Assembly: GCA_019454665.1 (NCBI GenBank)
Contig: JACFNW010000088.1
Location: 1-7,811, forward strand
DNA from: Fimbriimonadaceae bacterium
Lineage (GTDB): Bacteria > Armatimonadota > Fimbriimonadia > Fimbriimonadales > Fimbriimonadaceae
Direction: 5' to 3'
DNA: 7,811 nucleotides
Numbering within the stretch: the first letter of the stretch is position 1; the number at the start of each line of letters is the position of its first letter. Below, in pieces: positions 1-6,096 of this stretch. The notes under the pieces were generated by a model. The model saw only the letters and a list, made by a program, of their open reading frames with translations. It ran no database searches and was not told the DNA's origin. The translations under genes and the position numbers were made by a program.

Positions 1-111
1 GAGGACTTCCCGCACGAAGTCGTGCTCTACATGAAGGAAGGCATCGAATATGCCATCCAAGCGCCGGCGCCGCCTGCCGAGGAAGGTGGCATGTGGGTGT
101 ACAAGGAATAG
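1..111 (+). CDS. 2-oxo-acid dehydrogenase E1 component, alpha subunit (3' end only)
   Basis: This is the last 36 codons of a gene that enters from the left in frame 1 and stops with TAG at 109-111. The peptide contains FPHEVVLYMKEGIEYAIQ followed by a short Pro/Ala-rich tail. That resembles the C-terminal end of thiamine-diphosphate-dependent E1 alpha subunits of the pyruvate, acetoin and branched-chain dehydrogenase complexes. The call rests mainly on position: the next gene starts three bases after this stop and is a clear E1 beta, and alpha-beta is the usual order for the heterotetrameric enzyme. The catalytic thiamine-diphosphate motif would lie upstream of the window and is not seen. The substrate cannot be told from this tail. 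Confidence 0.75.
   Translation, partial: EDFPHEVVLYMKEGIEYAIQAPAPPAEEGGMWVYKE
103..107 (+). promoter_or_regulatory. Ribosome binding site of E1 beta
   Basis: AAGGA lies inside the last codons of the E1 alpha gene, six bases before the ATG at 114. It decides the start of the beta subunit against an in-frame GTG at 93, which would add seven residues and lie further inside the alpha gene. Confidence 0.6.
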
Positions 112-113
112 CC

Positions 114-1127
114 ATGGCGAGTTCAGTCGAGTACCAACAACTGGTCAAGAAGAACTATCTGACCGCCATCAAGGAAGCGCTCGATGGCGAGATGACGCGC
201 AACCCCAACATGGTCTGCATCGGGGAAGACATCGGCATCCTCGGCGGAGCGTTCGGCGTCACCGATGGGTTGCTCGCCAAGCACGGCCGCCAGCGCGTGA
301 TTGATGCCCCCATCAGTGAAGCGCTCATCGTGGGCGCGGCGACGGGCATGGCCCTGAACGGCAAGACCGTCGTGGCCGAGATGCAGTTCATTGACTTCAT
401 CTCATGCGGTTTCGACCAGATCGTCAACATGTTGGCGACCTACTGCTACCGCACGGGTGGCGAAGTCGGCATGAATGTCGTCATCCGCGGCCCTGCGGGC
501 GCCTACGGCGGCGGTGCGCTCTACCACAGCCAGATGAACGAGGCGTGGTTCTGCAACTCGCCCGGCATCAAGGTGATCTGCCCCTCGACTCCTTACGACG
601 CGATGGGGATGACCCGGGCCGCGTTGCGCGACGGCAACCCGGTTCTGATCTACGAGATCAAGGAACTCTACCGAAAGCGCGACATCGAAGAGGAACTGCC
701 CACCGCGGACTACATCGTGCCGTTGGGCCAGGCTGCGGTCCGGCGCGAAGGCACGGACCTAACGTTCGTCAGCTACGGTCAGAACGTGTATCACTGCTTG
801 GAGGCGGCGGACAAGCTCGCCGAGCAGGGCTATCGCGCCGAAGTGATTGATATCCGATCGCTGGTGCCTCTGGATATGGACACCATCAAGGCGTCGCTGG
901 CCAAGACCAACCGATGCGTGGTGGTCAACGAAGCGCCCATGACGTGCGGCTTCGCGGGCGAACTCGTGGCGCGCATCGCCACCGAGGCGTTCGACCTGCT
1001 CGACGCGCCGCCGTTGCGGGTCACCCGCATGGACACGCCGGTGCCGTGGGCGAAGTCGCTCGAGACCTACGTGTTGCCCAACACGCAGAAGGTGCTGGAC
1101 GCGGCGCAACGCGTCCTCAGGTATTGA
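114..1127 (+). CDS. 2-oxo-acid dehydrogenase E1 component, beta subunit (pyruvate/acetoin/branched-chain type)
   Basis: A 337-residue protein of usual length for E1 beta subunits. With E1 alpha it forms the cytoplasmic thiamine-diphosphate-dependent heterotetramer that decarboxylates a 2-oxo acid and passes the acyl group to the lipoyl domain of E2. Visible family motifs are IGEDIG near residues 37-41, the glycine-rich GGAFGVTDG at 44-52, DAPISEA at 64-70 with the conserved cofactor-activating Glu (about E69), RGPAGAYGGG at 125-134, YHSQ at 137-140 with the conserved His (H138), PGIKVICPSTP at 150-160, and the transketolase C-terminal domain from about 215 with IDIRSLVPLD and DTPVPWAKSLE. The start at ATG 114 has a good ribosome binding site, and the gene sits three bases after the alpha gene, so the two are co-transcribed. 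No E2 or E3 gene follows, because the next gene is convergent. Pyruvate, acetoin and branched-chain enzymes cannot be told apart with certainty here. Confidence 0.93.
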   Translation: MASSVEYQQLVKKNYLTAIKEALDGEMTRNPNMVCIGEDIGILGGAFGVTDGLLAKHGRQRVIDAPISEALIVGAATGMALNGKTVVAEMQFIDFISCGFDQIVNMLATYCYRTGGEVGMNVVIRGPAGAYGGGALYHSQMNEAWFCNSPGIKVICPSTPYDAMGMTRAALRDGNPVLIYEIKELYRKRDIEEELPTADYIVPLGQAAVRREGTDLTFVSYGQNVYHCLEAADKLAEQGYRAEVIDIRSLVPLDMDTIKASLAKTNRCVVVNEAPMTCGFAGELVARIATEAFDLLDAPPLRVTRMDTPVPWAKSLETYVLPNTQKVLDAAQRVLRY

Positions 1128-1148
1128 CCCGGTAACCCTGGGCATTGG

Positions 1149-1163
1149 CCGGGACGTCCCTCG
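1149..1163 (+). repeat. Direct repeat, left copy
   Basis: CCGGGACGTCCCTCG matches the sequence at 1324-1338 in 14 of 15 positions. The two copies flank a 160-base stretch of the convergent gap. The similarity is read directly; whether it marks an inserted or dispersed element is unknown. Confidence 0.5.
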
Positions 1164-1164
1164 C

Positions 1165-1190
1165 CTCACGGTTCACGATTCACGTTCACT
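1165..1190 (+). repeat. Degenerate heptamer tandem repeat
   Basis: Four successive units read CTCACGG, TTCACGA, TTCACG and TTCACT, so a YTCAC core recurs with period 7, 7 and 6. It lies about 40 bases after the E1 beta stop. No function can be assigned. Intergenic repeats of this kind may be dispersed in the genome. Confidence 0.55.
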
Positions 1191-1323
1191 CCCCCCAGAT
1201 GTGGGTGTTGGAGGACGGATCGGGATGGACGAAGCACACGAAGGGCGCAGGGGAGCGATGCGCGCCGATTGCCAACAACGGGCTCGACATGAGAAGCCGG
1301 GGGAGTGCCGAGCTGTCAACCGA

Positions 1324-1338
1324 CCGGGACGTTCCTCG
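1324..1338 (+). repeat. Direct repeat, right copy
   Basis: CCGGGACGTTCCTCG differs from the copy at 1149-1163 by one base (T for C). It ends four bases before the last base of the permease stop codon. Confidence 0.5.
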
Positions 1339-1342
1339 GGTC

Positions 1343-2296
1343 TCAAGTCGGGGCGCCGCGCGGGCGCTCGTCAATCCGACGCACGACCTCGTCGGCCAGC
1401 GCGCCGAAGAGGATCACCGTTCCCACGACCGCGAATTCCAGCTGCGTGGCGATGCCCAGGATGTTGATCGCGTTGTAGAGCACGCGCACGATCGCCGTCC
1501 CGAGCAGCACGCCGAGGATGGAACCATAGCCGCCGCGCAGGCTGCAACCGCCCAGAACCGCGCCCGCGATGGCGTAGAGTTCGAAGAAGTTGCCGTGACC
1601 CGAAGGCTGAATGCTGTTCAGGTCCAGCGCGAACAACACGCCGGAGACGCCCGCCCCGAGGGCCGACAGGATGTAGGTGGCCACGATCACGCGGCTGACC
1701 GGCACGCCGCTGTAGCGGGCCGCCGTCTCGTTGCGCCCGAGTGCGAGGAGGTACCGCCCGAACACGGTGAAGTTCAACGCGACCGAGGCAACGGCCGCGA
1801 ACCCTAAGAGGATCAGGAACGGATTGGGGACGCCCACCAAGGTCCCGACGGCGAGTTGTTTGAACTCCGTGTAGCCCGTGCCAAAGCCCTGCGTCGCGTC
1901 GCCCGTGATGAAGCGCGCGATGCCCCGGTAGATGAACAACCCGCACAAGGTGACCACGAACGGTTGCAGGCGAAGACGCGTGATCATCATGCCATGCAGC
2001 CACCCCAGCGACGCGCACATGGCCAGCACCAGGGTCACCGCAACGGGCACGGGCACCCCGTGCTCCCGGATGAGCCGAGCCAACACGCACCCGACCAAAC
2101 CCACCAGGGAACCGACCGAGAGGTCAATGCCGCCCGTCATGATGACGAACGCCTGGCCGATGCTCATCACCCCGTACATGCCGATCCAGCGCGCCACGTT
2201 CGACACGTTGCCCGGCTGCAGGAACTTGGGGTCCTGCAGCGCCGTCAGCACGACGACCAAAACCAGGGCAACGGCCACGCCGATGATGCGCTTCAC
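1343..2296 (-). CDS. Sugar ABC transporter permease, RbsC/BPD_transp_2 family
   Basis: A 317-residue inner-membrane permease of normal family length. It would form the homodimeric channel of a ribose/simple-sugar importer together with the double ATPase and binding lipoprotein encoded upstream. It begins with a hydrophobic helix (about residues 4-20) and carries several further membrane segments. It contains the family-typical TGGIDLSVGS at 54-63, the cytoplasmic loop GRYLLALGRNETAARYSG at 180-197 that contacts the ATPase, and the Gly-rich GAVLGGCSLRGGYGS at 245-259. The GTG start at 2296 overlaps the ATPase stop as GTGA, and a strong Shine-Dalgarno sequence (GGAGG at 2303-2307) sits six bases upstream, so this start is well supported. 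It is the last gene of the operon and ends facing the E1 genes. The sugar cannot be named from the permease. Confidence 0.95.
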   Translation of the reverse strand: MKRIIGVAVALVLVVVLTALQDPKFLQPGNVSNVARWIGMYGVMSIGQAFVIMTGGIDLSVGSLVGLVGCVLARLIREHGVPVPVAVTLVLAMCASLGWLHGMMITRLRLQPFVVTLCGLFIYRGIARFITGDATQGFGTGYTEFKQLAVGTLVGVPNPFLILLGFAAVASVALNFTVFGRYLLALGRNETAARYSGVPVSRVIVATYILSALGAGVSGVLFALDLNSIQPSGHGNFFELYAIAGAVLGGCSLRGGYGSILGVLLGTAIVRVLYNAINILGIATQLEFAVVGTVILFGALADEVVRRIDERPRGAPT

Positions 2297-3786
2297 AGGG
2301 CACCTCCCGTGGCCAGGGTCAAGAACCGCTCCTCATCCATGTGGGCCCGGGGCAACTCTCCAGCCAACCGTCCTTGATGCATCACCAAGACACGGTCGGG
2401 AATCGAGAGCAGCTCGGGCGTATCGCTGGAGACCATGACCACGGCCATCCCCTGGTCGGCGAGTTGCCGGATTTGGCGATAGATCTCGCTCTTGGCCCCA
2501 ACGTCTACTCCTCTCGTGGGCTCGTCAAGGATCAGCAACCTCGGCCCGGTGCCCAACCACTTGCCGATCGCGACCTTTTGTTGGTTGCCGCCCGAAAGAG
2601 CGGAAACCATCGTTCGCGCGGAGGGTGCCTTGATTCCCAGGGTACTCATGGCCTTTGCAGCCAGTTCGCGAAGGCGCGTCCGGTCGGGCCAGCCGAGTTT
2701 CGACACCAAGGGCAACACGGGCAAGTCGCAGTTCGCGTGGATGGTGTCGTCGAGAATCAAGCCTTGCGTCTTGCGGTCCTCGGGAACGAGGGCTACCCCG
2801 CGACGGACAGCCGCTCGCGGCGACCTGGACGGCCCCGGGGAGCCACAGATGGTCAGCGTGCCGCCCACGGGCCTCTGAAGCCCGAAGAGGGTGCTGGCAA
2901 GGCGGGTTCTGCCCGAGCCCATCAGGCCGCCGACGCCCACGACCTCGCCTGCGCGAACCTCGAAGTTCATGCCGTTTGGGTCGTTGGTCCGCAGGCGCAA
3001 TCCCTTCGCCCGCAGGAGAACTTCGCCCGATGGTGGGGTTTCGTGGATCGGTGGGCGTTCGAGGTCCCGGCCCACCATCAAGCGGATCATCTGGTCGGCC
3101 GAGATGTCGGGTGGAACGAGCTCACCGCTGTTGCGGCCGTCCCGCAGCCCGACCACACGGTCGCAGAGCGCTTCGATTTCGGGCAAGCGGTGCGAAACAT
3201 AGAGGATGGTGGTGCCTCGCTCACGCAGTTGACGCAGCACCGCGAACAAGCGCTCGGCATCGCTGGGCGTGAGACTGCTGGTGGGTTCGTCCAGAATGAT
3301 GAGACGCGATTCGAGCAGCAGGGCTCGGGCGATTTCGACCAGCTGCCGTTGACCGATCGAGAGGGTCGCCATGGGCGTTTCCGCCCTGAACGAAACGCCG
3401 AGCGTCTCGAGGATCGGGGCGCAGAGGTCTCGTTGCTCCCGCCGGGCGATCCAGCCCAACCGATTGCGGCGTTCGCGTCCTAAGAACATGCTCTCGGACA
3501 CGCCGAGGTTGTCGGCCACCGAGAGTTCCTGATGGACGAGGACGATGCCGTGTTGCCAAGCGGCCTGAACGTTCGGTATGGCGCAGGGCTTGCCATCGAG
3601 CCGGATCACGCCCGCGTCGGGACGGTGGATGCCGGATACGATCTTGATCAGCGTGCTCTTGCCCGCACCGTTTTCGCCGATCAGGCCGACGATCTCGCCC
3701 TGGTCCAGCGCGAGCGAGACGTCTTCCAACGCGATCGCGCCGCCGAACCGCTTGCCAATGCCCGTGGCTTCGAGAAGCCTGCTCAC
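2293..3786 (-). CDS. Sugar ABC transporter ATP-binding protein, RbsA/MglA type (two ATPase domains)
   Basis: A 497-residue cytoplasmic double ATPase that powers the RbsC-type permease. Domain 1 has Walker A GENGAGKST (37-45), signature LSIGQRQ (142-148), Walker B LIILDEP (162-168) and the H-loop His in YVSHR (H199). Domain 2 begins near 257. Its Walker A is degenerate (GLMGSGRTRL, 287-296), its signature is LSGGNQQK (397-404), its Walker B is LLILDEP (417-423), and VSSDTPE replaces the usual H-loop. The degenerate second site is normal for RbsA/MglA proteins, so ATP hydrolysis probably depends on one composite site. The frame stays open upstream to 4152, but that part only shadows the binding-protein gene. 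The GTG at 3786 overlaps the preceding stop as GTGA and gives the expected N-terminus (SRLLEATGIGKRFGG). No clear Shine-Dalgarno precedes it, so translation is probably coupled to the upstream gene. Confidence 0.95.
   Translation of the reverse strand: MSRLLEATGIGKRFGGAIALEDVSLALDQGEIVGLIGENGAGKSTLIKIVSGIHRPDAGVIRLDGKPCAIPNVQAAWQHGIVLVHQELSVADNLGVSESMFLGRERRNRLGWIARREQRDLCAPILETLGVSFRAETPMATLSIGQRQLVEIARALLLESRLIILDEPTSSLTPSDAERLFAVLRQLRERGTTILYVSHRLPEIEALCDRVVGLRDGRNSGELVPPDISADQMIRLMVGRDLERPPIHETPPSGEVLLRAKGLRLRTNDPNGMNFEVRAGEVVGVGGLMGSGRTRLASTLFGLQRPVGGTLTICGSPGPSRSPRAAVRRGVALVPEDRKTQGLILDDTIHANCDLPVLPLVSKLGWPDRTRLRELAAKAMSTLGIKAPSARTMVSALSGGNQQKVAIGKWLGTGPRLLILDEPTRGVDVGAKSEIYRQIRQLADQGMAVVMVSSDTPELLSIPDRVLVMHQGRLAGELPRAHMDEERFLTLATGGAL
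2303..2307 (-). promoter_or_regulatory. Ribosome binding site of the permease
   Basis: On the minus strand the bases read GGAGG, inside the final codons of the ATPase gene and six bases before the GTG start at 2296. It is the only one of the overlapped starts in this operon with a clear Shine-Dalgarno sequence, and it supports the GTG as the true start. Confidence 0.6.
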
Positions 3787-4817
3787 GGCATGGGCTTGTC
3801 GGCGAGTTCGTCGAGAATGCCCTGCCGTCGCTCCTTGGCGTTTTGGGCGTCCAGCCGTCCCACGAAGAGCATGATCTTGCCGCCCTCCGGCAGGGCTTCC
3901 TTGATGAGTTTGCCCGCCTCGCGCCCGGCCTTGTAGTTGTTCGTGCCGATGTAGCAAAGGCGCTTGCTGGCCGGAGCGTCGGAATCTTGCGTCACGACGT
4001 TCATCTTCTCGGCGGCCGAGTCGAGCATTTGGGTCTGGTTTTCCGGATCTATCGGGCTGATGGCCATGCCGGAGATCCCCTTGGCGACGAGCGCCTCGAC
4101 AATGCGCTGCTGTTCCGAAGGCGTCCCGTCGGCGGGCATGTGGAACTCGCACACTGCGCCAAACTCGGCCGATGCCTTCTCCACGCCGGCTCTCGCGATC
4201 TTCCAGAAGTCGGAGACGTTGTTGGTGACGAACGCGATCTTCACGGCGTCCGAAGCGACGGCGGGGGCCGCTCCCGCCACCAACCTTTGCTTCAGTTCGT
4301 CCCAGAAGGCTTGGGCGTCGTCTTTGCGAAGCGACACCGTCGGAATCTCCCGCACGCCGCCCTCGGGCACCACGGACTTATCCCCCTTGGCCAATGCGGT
4401 CAAGACGCGGACCGAGTCGTAGCCGAACTGGTAGGGCTGCTGGACCACGGTGCCGTGGATCGCGCCGTCTATCACGCCCTGCAGGGTGTCCTCCTCCTCG
4501 TCGAAGCACACGATCTTGACCTGGCCGACCTTTCCGGCGCTCTGAACCGCAGAGAGGATGGCGGGGCCGTTGTACGACCAGAGGCCGACGAGGCAGGCTA
4601 GGTCCGATTCCTTGATCAACGCGTCCTCGGCGTTCTGCTTGGCCCGCGCGCGATCGGCCATGTCGGTCCGCGTGTCGAGGACGGTCCACTTGCCGGCCGT
4701 GATCGCCCCGCCGTCGGCTGTGGAGGGGGAGTCGGTTGCGCCGCCGCCACCCTCCTTCGGCGCGCAGCCAGCGAAGCAGACGACGGCGAGAAGGGAAGCG
4801 ATGATGAGGCGATTCAT
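3783..4817 (-). CDS. Sugar-binding lipoprotein, class I periplasmic binding protein fold with circularly permuted halves
   Basis: A 344-residue binding protein, first gene of the ABC operon, that would deliver a sugar to the permease. The N-terminus is a lipoprotein signal: basic MNR, hydrophobic core 4-16, lipobox FAGC with Cys18 as the lipidation site, then a Gly/Ser/Thr-rich tether to about 42. The order of the body is unusual. Residues about 43-180 (starting KWTVLDTRTD, with KIVCFDEEED and TVVQQPYQFG) match the half that is normally C-terminal in the RbsB family. Residues about 192-340 (starting KIAFVTNNVSDFWKIARAG, with ISPIDPENQ, VVTQDSD, YIGTNNYKAGREAG and NAKERRQGILDEL) match the half that is normally N-terminal. 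An Ala-rich linker (181-191) joins them. Likely pocket residues by alignment to RbsB are D106, Q126, F204/W205, D278 and R330. ATG 4817 is chosen because it gives the clean lipoprotein signal, although its Shine-Dalgarno is poor; an in-frame ATG at 4865 is the alternative. The stop overlaps the ATPase start. Confidence 0.9.
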   Translation of the reverse strand: MNRLIIASLLAVVCFAGCAPKEGGGGATDSPSTADGGAITAGKWTVLDTRTDMADRARAKQNAEDALIKESDLACLVGLWSYNGPAILSAVQSAGKVGQVKIVCFDEEEDTLQGVIDGAIHGTVVQQPYQFGYDSVRVLTALAKGDKSVVPEGGVREIPTVSLRKDDAQAFWDELKQRLVAGAAPAVASDAVKIAFVTNNVSDFWKIARAGVEKASAEFGAVCEFHMPADGTPSEQQRIVEALVAKGISGMAISPIDPENQTQMLDSAAEKMNVVTQDSDAPASKRLCYIGTNNYKAGREAGKLIKEALPEGGKIMLFVGRLDAQNAKERRQGILDELADKPMP

Positions 4818-4882
4818 GGAACACCCAAAGGAGTCACAGGGACTGCGGCACCATTCTACGCTCATGGGAGCGAGTCCTGCCG

Positions 4883-5215
4883 TCAGTTGCTGATTCTGCT
4901 GCGCGCGTAGTTGGCGCTTCGCTCGACCCAGGCTTGAAACGCCTCGAAGTTGTCCAGGATGTCCCGCGGCATGCGAACGTATTCGCGCATCGGCTCGGCG
5001 TCGGGCTCTGGATGGAGGGGCCCGGCGCCGGGAAGGCTCATCGCCTCTTCAAGGTCTTCCGGGGCCAGTTTGAGCCCGATTTCAGACTCGTAGAGGAAGG
5101 CGAACATCTTGGGGCCTGTGTAAATGGCCATCCCTCCGAACATGCGCCTCGCACGACAGTCGAAGGCCTCTGCCGCCTTCATCATCTGTTCGTAGCGCAC
5201 CGGTCTATACACCAA
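4883..5215 (-). CDS. TfoX N-terminal-domain protein
   Basis: A 110-residue cytoplasmic protein made of one TfoX/Sxy N-terminal domain. Visible family features are RRMFGGMAIYTG (23-34), MFAFLYESEIGLKLAPEDL (37-55) and the closing helix around FEAFQAWVERSANYARSR. In gamma-proteobacteria TfoX/Sxy proteins promote competence gene expression. Stand-alone N-terminal-domain proteins like this one are widespread and mostly uncharacterised, so a competence role should not be assumed. No ATG begins the domain in a sensible place. The frame starts at TTG 5215 with GTG at 5212 just behind it, and a GGAGG lies 12-15 bases upstream, somewhat far. An internal ATG at 5185 would clip the first helix. It lies 65 bases upstream of the sugar-transport operon on the same strand and probably has its own promoter. 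Confidence 0.85.
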   Translation of the reverse strand: MVYRPVRYEQMMKAAEAFDCRARRMFGGMAIYTGPKMFAFLYESEIGLKLAPEDLEEAMSLPGAGPLHPEPDAEPMREYVRMPRDILDNFEAFQAWVERSANYARSRISN

Positions 5216-5296
5216 CTTGCCTGAGATCCTCCGAGATTGGGTGCGGCGAATGCTGGCCGCGCCCTTGCGGTCCTCTCCTTACTGGGCAACGCGGAG

Positions 5297-5302
5297 ATTA
5301 TA
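5297..5302 (-). promoter_or_regulatory. Candidate -10 box of the TfoX-domain gene
   Basis: The minus strand reads TATAAT, a perfect sigma-70-type -10 hexamer and an AT-rich island in a GC-rich gap between the ABC ATPase stop and the TfoX-domain start. No good -35 is found at 16-18 bases: the nearest, TTGAGG at 5324-5329, is 21 bases away. Transcription from here would give a leader of about 75 bases. Confidence 0.35.
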
Positions 5303-5325
5303 CCTTTGGTCCTATTGGTCGCGCC

Positions 5326-6096
5326 TCAACTGGCTTCGAGCAGCGTGCCGTGGTCTCCCTGGAAGCGTCGGAAGGTGACTCCGTAAACCTCGTCGAGCGA
5401 GGGCGAGTGCAACAAGTCGCCCATGGGACCGTCGGCCACGATCCGGCCCGAGCCGAGCAACATGCCGCGGGGGGCGATGCGTCCCGCCAGCGTGAGGTCG
5501 TGGACCGCTGCGATGACGCCGTAACCGAGAGTCGAGAGGCGGGCCAAAAGTCGGGCGAACTCGACCGCGTGCCGCACATCGAGGTGCGAGGTCGGCTCGT
5601 CCATAAGCAGCATCCTCGCCCCCTGAGCCAGTGCGCGGGCGACCAGGACTCGCTGCTTCTCGCCGCCGCTCAACTCGGTGATGGCACGGCTGGCCAGGTG
5701 CGACGAGTCGGTCTGCTCCATCGCCTCCAGGCTCTTGGTGCGGTCCTCTGGCGTGTCGAACAGACTTCCCGATCGCGCGAGGCGACCCATCGCCACGACC
5801 TCGTAGGCGCTGAACGGAAAGCGGACGTCTTCCTCCTGCGGCACATAGGCCACACGCTGAGCGAGTTCCACGCACCCGAGGCTCCCTGAATCCCTGCCTT
5901 CGATGGTCACCCGACCCGCCAGCGGGCGAAGCGTGTGGGCCAGCGTCTTGAGCAACGTGGATTTGCCGCTCCCGTTGGGGCCGAGCAGGGCCACCACTTC
6001 GCCGGGCTCGATCGTGAAGCCGACTCCTTCCAATACCCGGCGGGAACCGTAGCCGCAGTCCAGGCCGGCGACCTCGAGAAGCGGCTGGCAGGTCAC
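5326..6096 (-). CDS. ABC transporter ATP-binding protein, FecE/BtuD/HmuV type
   Basis: A 256-residue single-domain cytoplasmic ATPase with a complete set of motifs: aromatic A-loop Tyr16, Walker A GPNGSGKST (39-47), Q-loop Gln87 in YVPQEED, signature ELSGGEKQR (141-149), Walker B MLLMDEP (162-168), D-loop SHLD (170-173) and H-loop His199 in VHDLTLA. The LSGGEKQRVLVARALAQG stretch, the SHLDVRH after Walker B and the length fit the iron-siderophore, heme and cobalamin importer ATPases. No permease or solute-binding gene of that type lies in the window, so the substrate is unknown. The GTG start at 6096 overlaps the stop of the small membrane-protein gene as GTGA, with no visible Shine-Dalgarno, which suggests coupled translation. 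Other metal-importer ATPase families are a less likely alternative. Confidence 0.92.
   Translation of the reverse strand: MTCQPLLEVAGLDCGYGSRRVLEGVGFTIEPGEVVALLGPNGSGKSTLLKTLAHTLRPLAGRVTIEGRDSGSLGCVELAQRVAYVPQEEDVRFPFSAYEVVAMGRLARSGSLFDTPEDRTKSLEAMEQTDSSHLASRAITELSGGEKQRVLVARALAQGARMLLMDEPTSHLDVRHAVEFARLLARLSTLGYGVIAAVHDLTLAGRIAPRGMLLGSGRIVADGPMGDLLHSPSLDEVYGVTFRRFQGDHGTLLEAS

Larger units (their letters stand above)
1128..1342. other. Non-coding gap between convergent genes
   Basis: These 215 bases separate the stop of E1 beta (plus strand) from the stop of the sugar permease (minus strand). I see no convincing gene: a 62-codon minus frame here (1186-1374) overlaps the permease end and has no recognisable domain. 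The gap holds a degenerate heptamer tandem repeat (1165-1190) and a 15-base near-perfect direct repeat (1149-1163 and 1324-1338). It also has a 10-base palindrome, GGGACGTCCC, at 1151-1160. Both flanking transcripts must end in or near this gap, but no strong GC stem followed by a T run is visible on either strand. Confidence 0.6.

Noticed and set aside
1308..1339. CCGAG...CTCGG inverted repeat as a terminator for the convergent genes
   Set aside because: It has a five-base stem, a 22-base loop and no following T tract on either strand.
1145..1807. A 220-codon plus-strand open frame opposite the permease
   Set aside because: It is low-complexity, rich in Arg, Glu, Gln and His, and mirrors the permease codons, so it is a shadow frame.
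2892..2927. Degenerate second Walker A (GLMGSGRTRL) of the sugar ATPase, seen as possible damage
   Set aside because: RbsA/MglA/XylG-type double ATPases normally carry this altered second site.
2341..3483. A 380-codon open frame on the plus strand opposite the sugar ATPase
   Set aside because: It is antisense to a gene with intact Walker and signature motifs, and has no recognisable domain. Long antisense frames are expected in GC-rich genes.
3787..4152. A 122-codon upstream extension of the sugar ATPase
   Set aside because: The added part is an out-of-frame shadow of the binding-protein gene. The RbsA-type N-terminus begins at GTG 3786.
4853..4858. TAGAAT on the minus strand as a -10 for the sugar-transport operon
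   Set aside because: No acceptable -35 is found at 16-18 bases, so this is too weak to list as a feature.
4818..4865. An earlier ATG (4865) for the binding lipoprotein, with AGGA nine bases upstream
   Set aside because: It would put 16 polar, Cys-containing residues before a textbook lipoprotein signal. It is kept only as an alternative because ATG 4817 has a poor Shine-Dalgarno.
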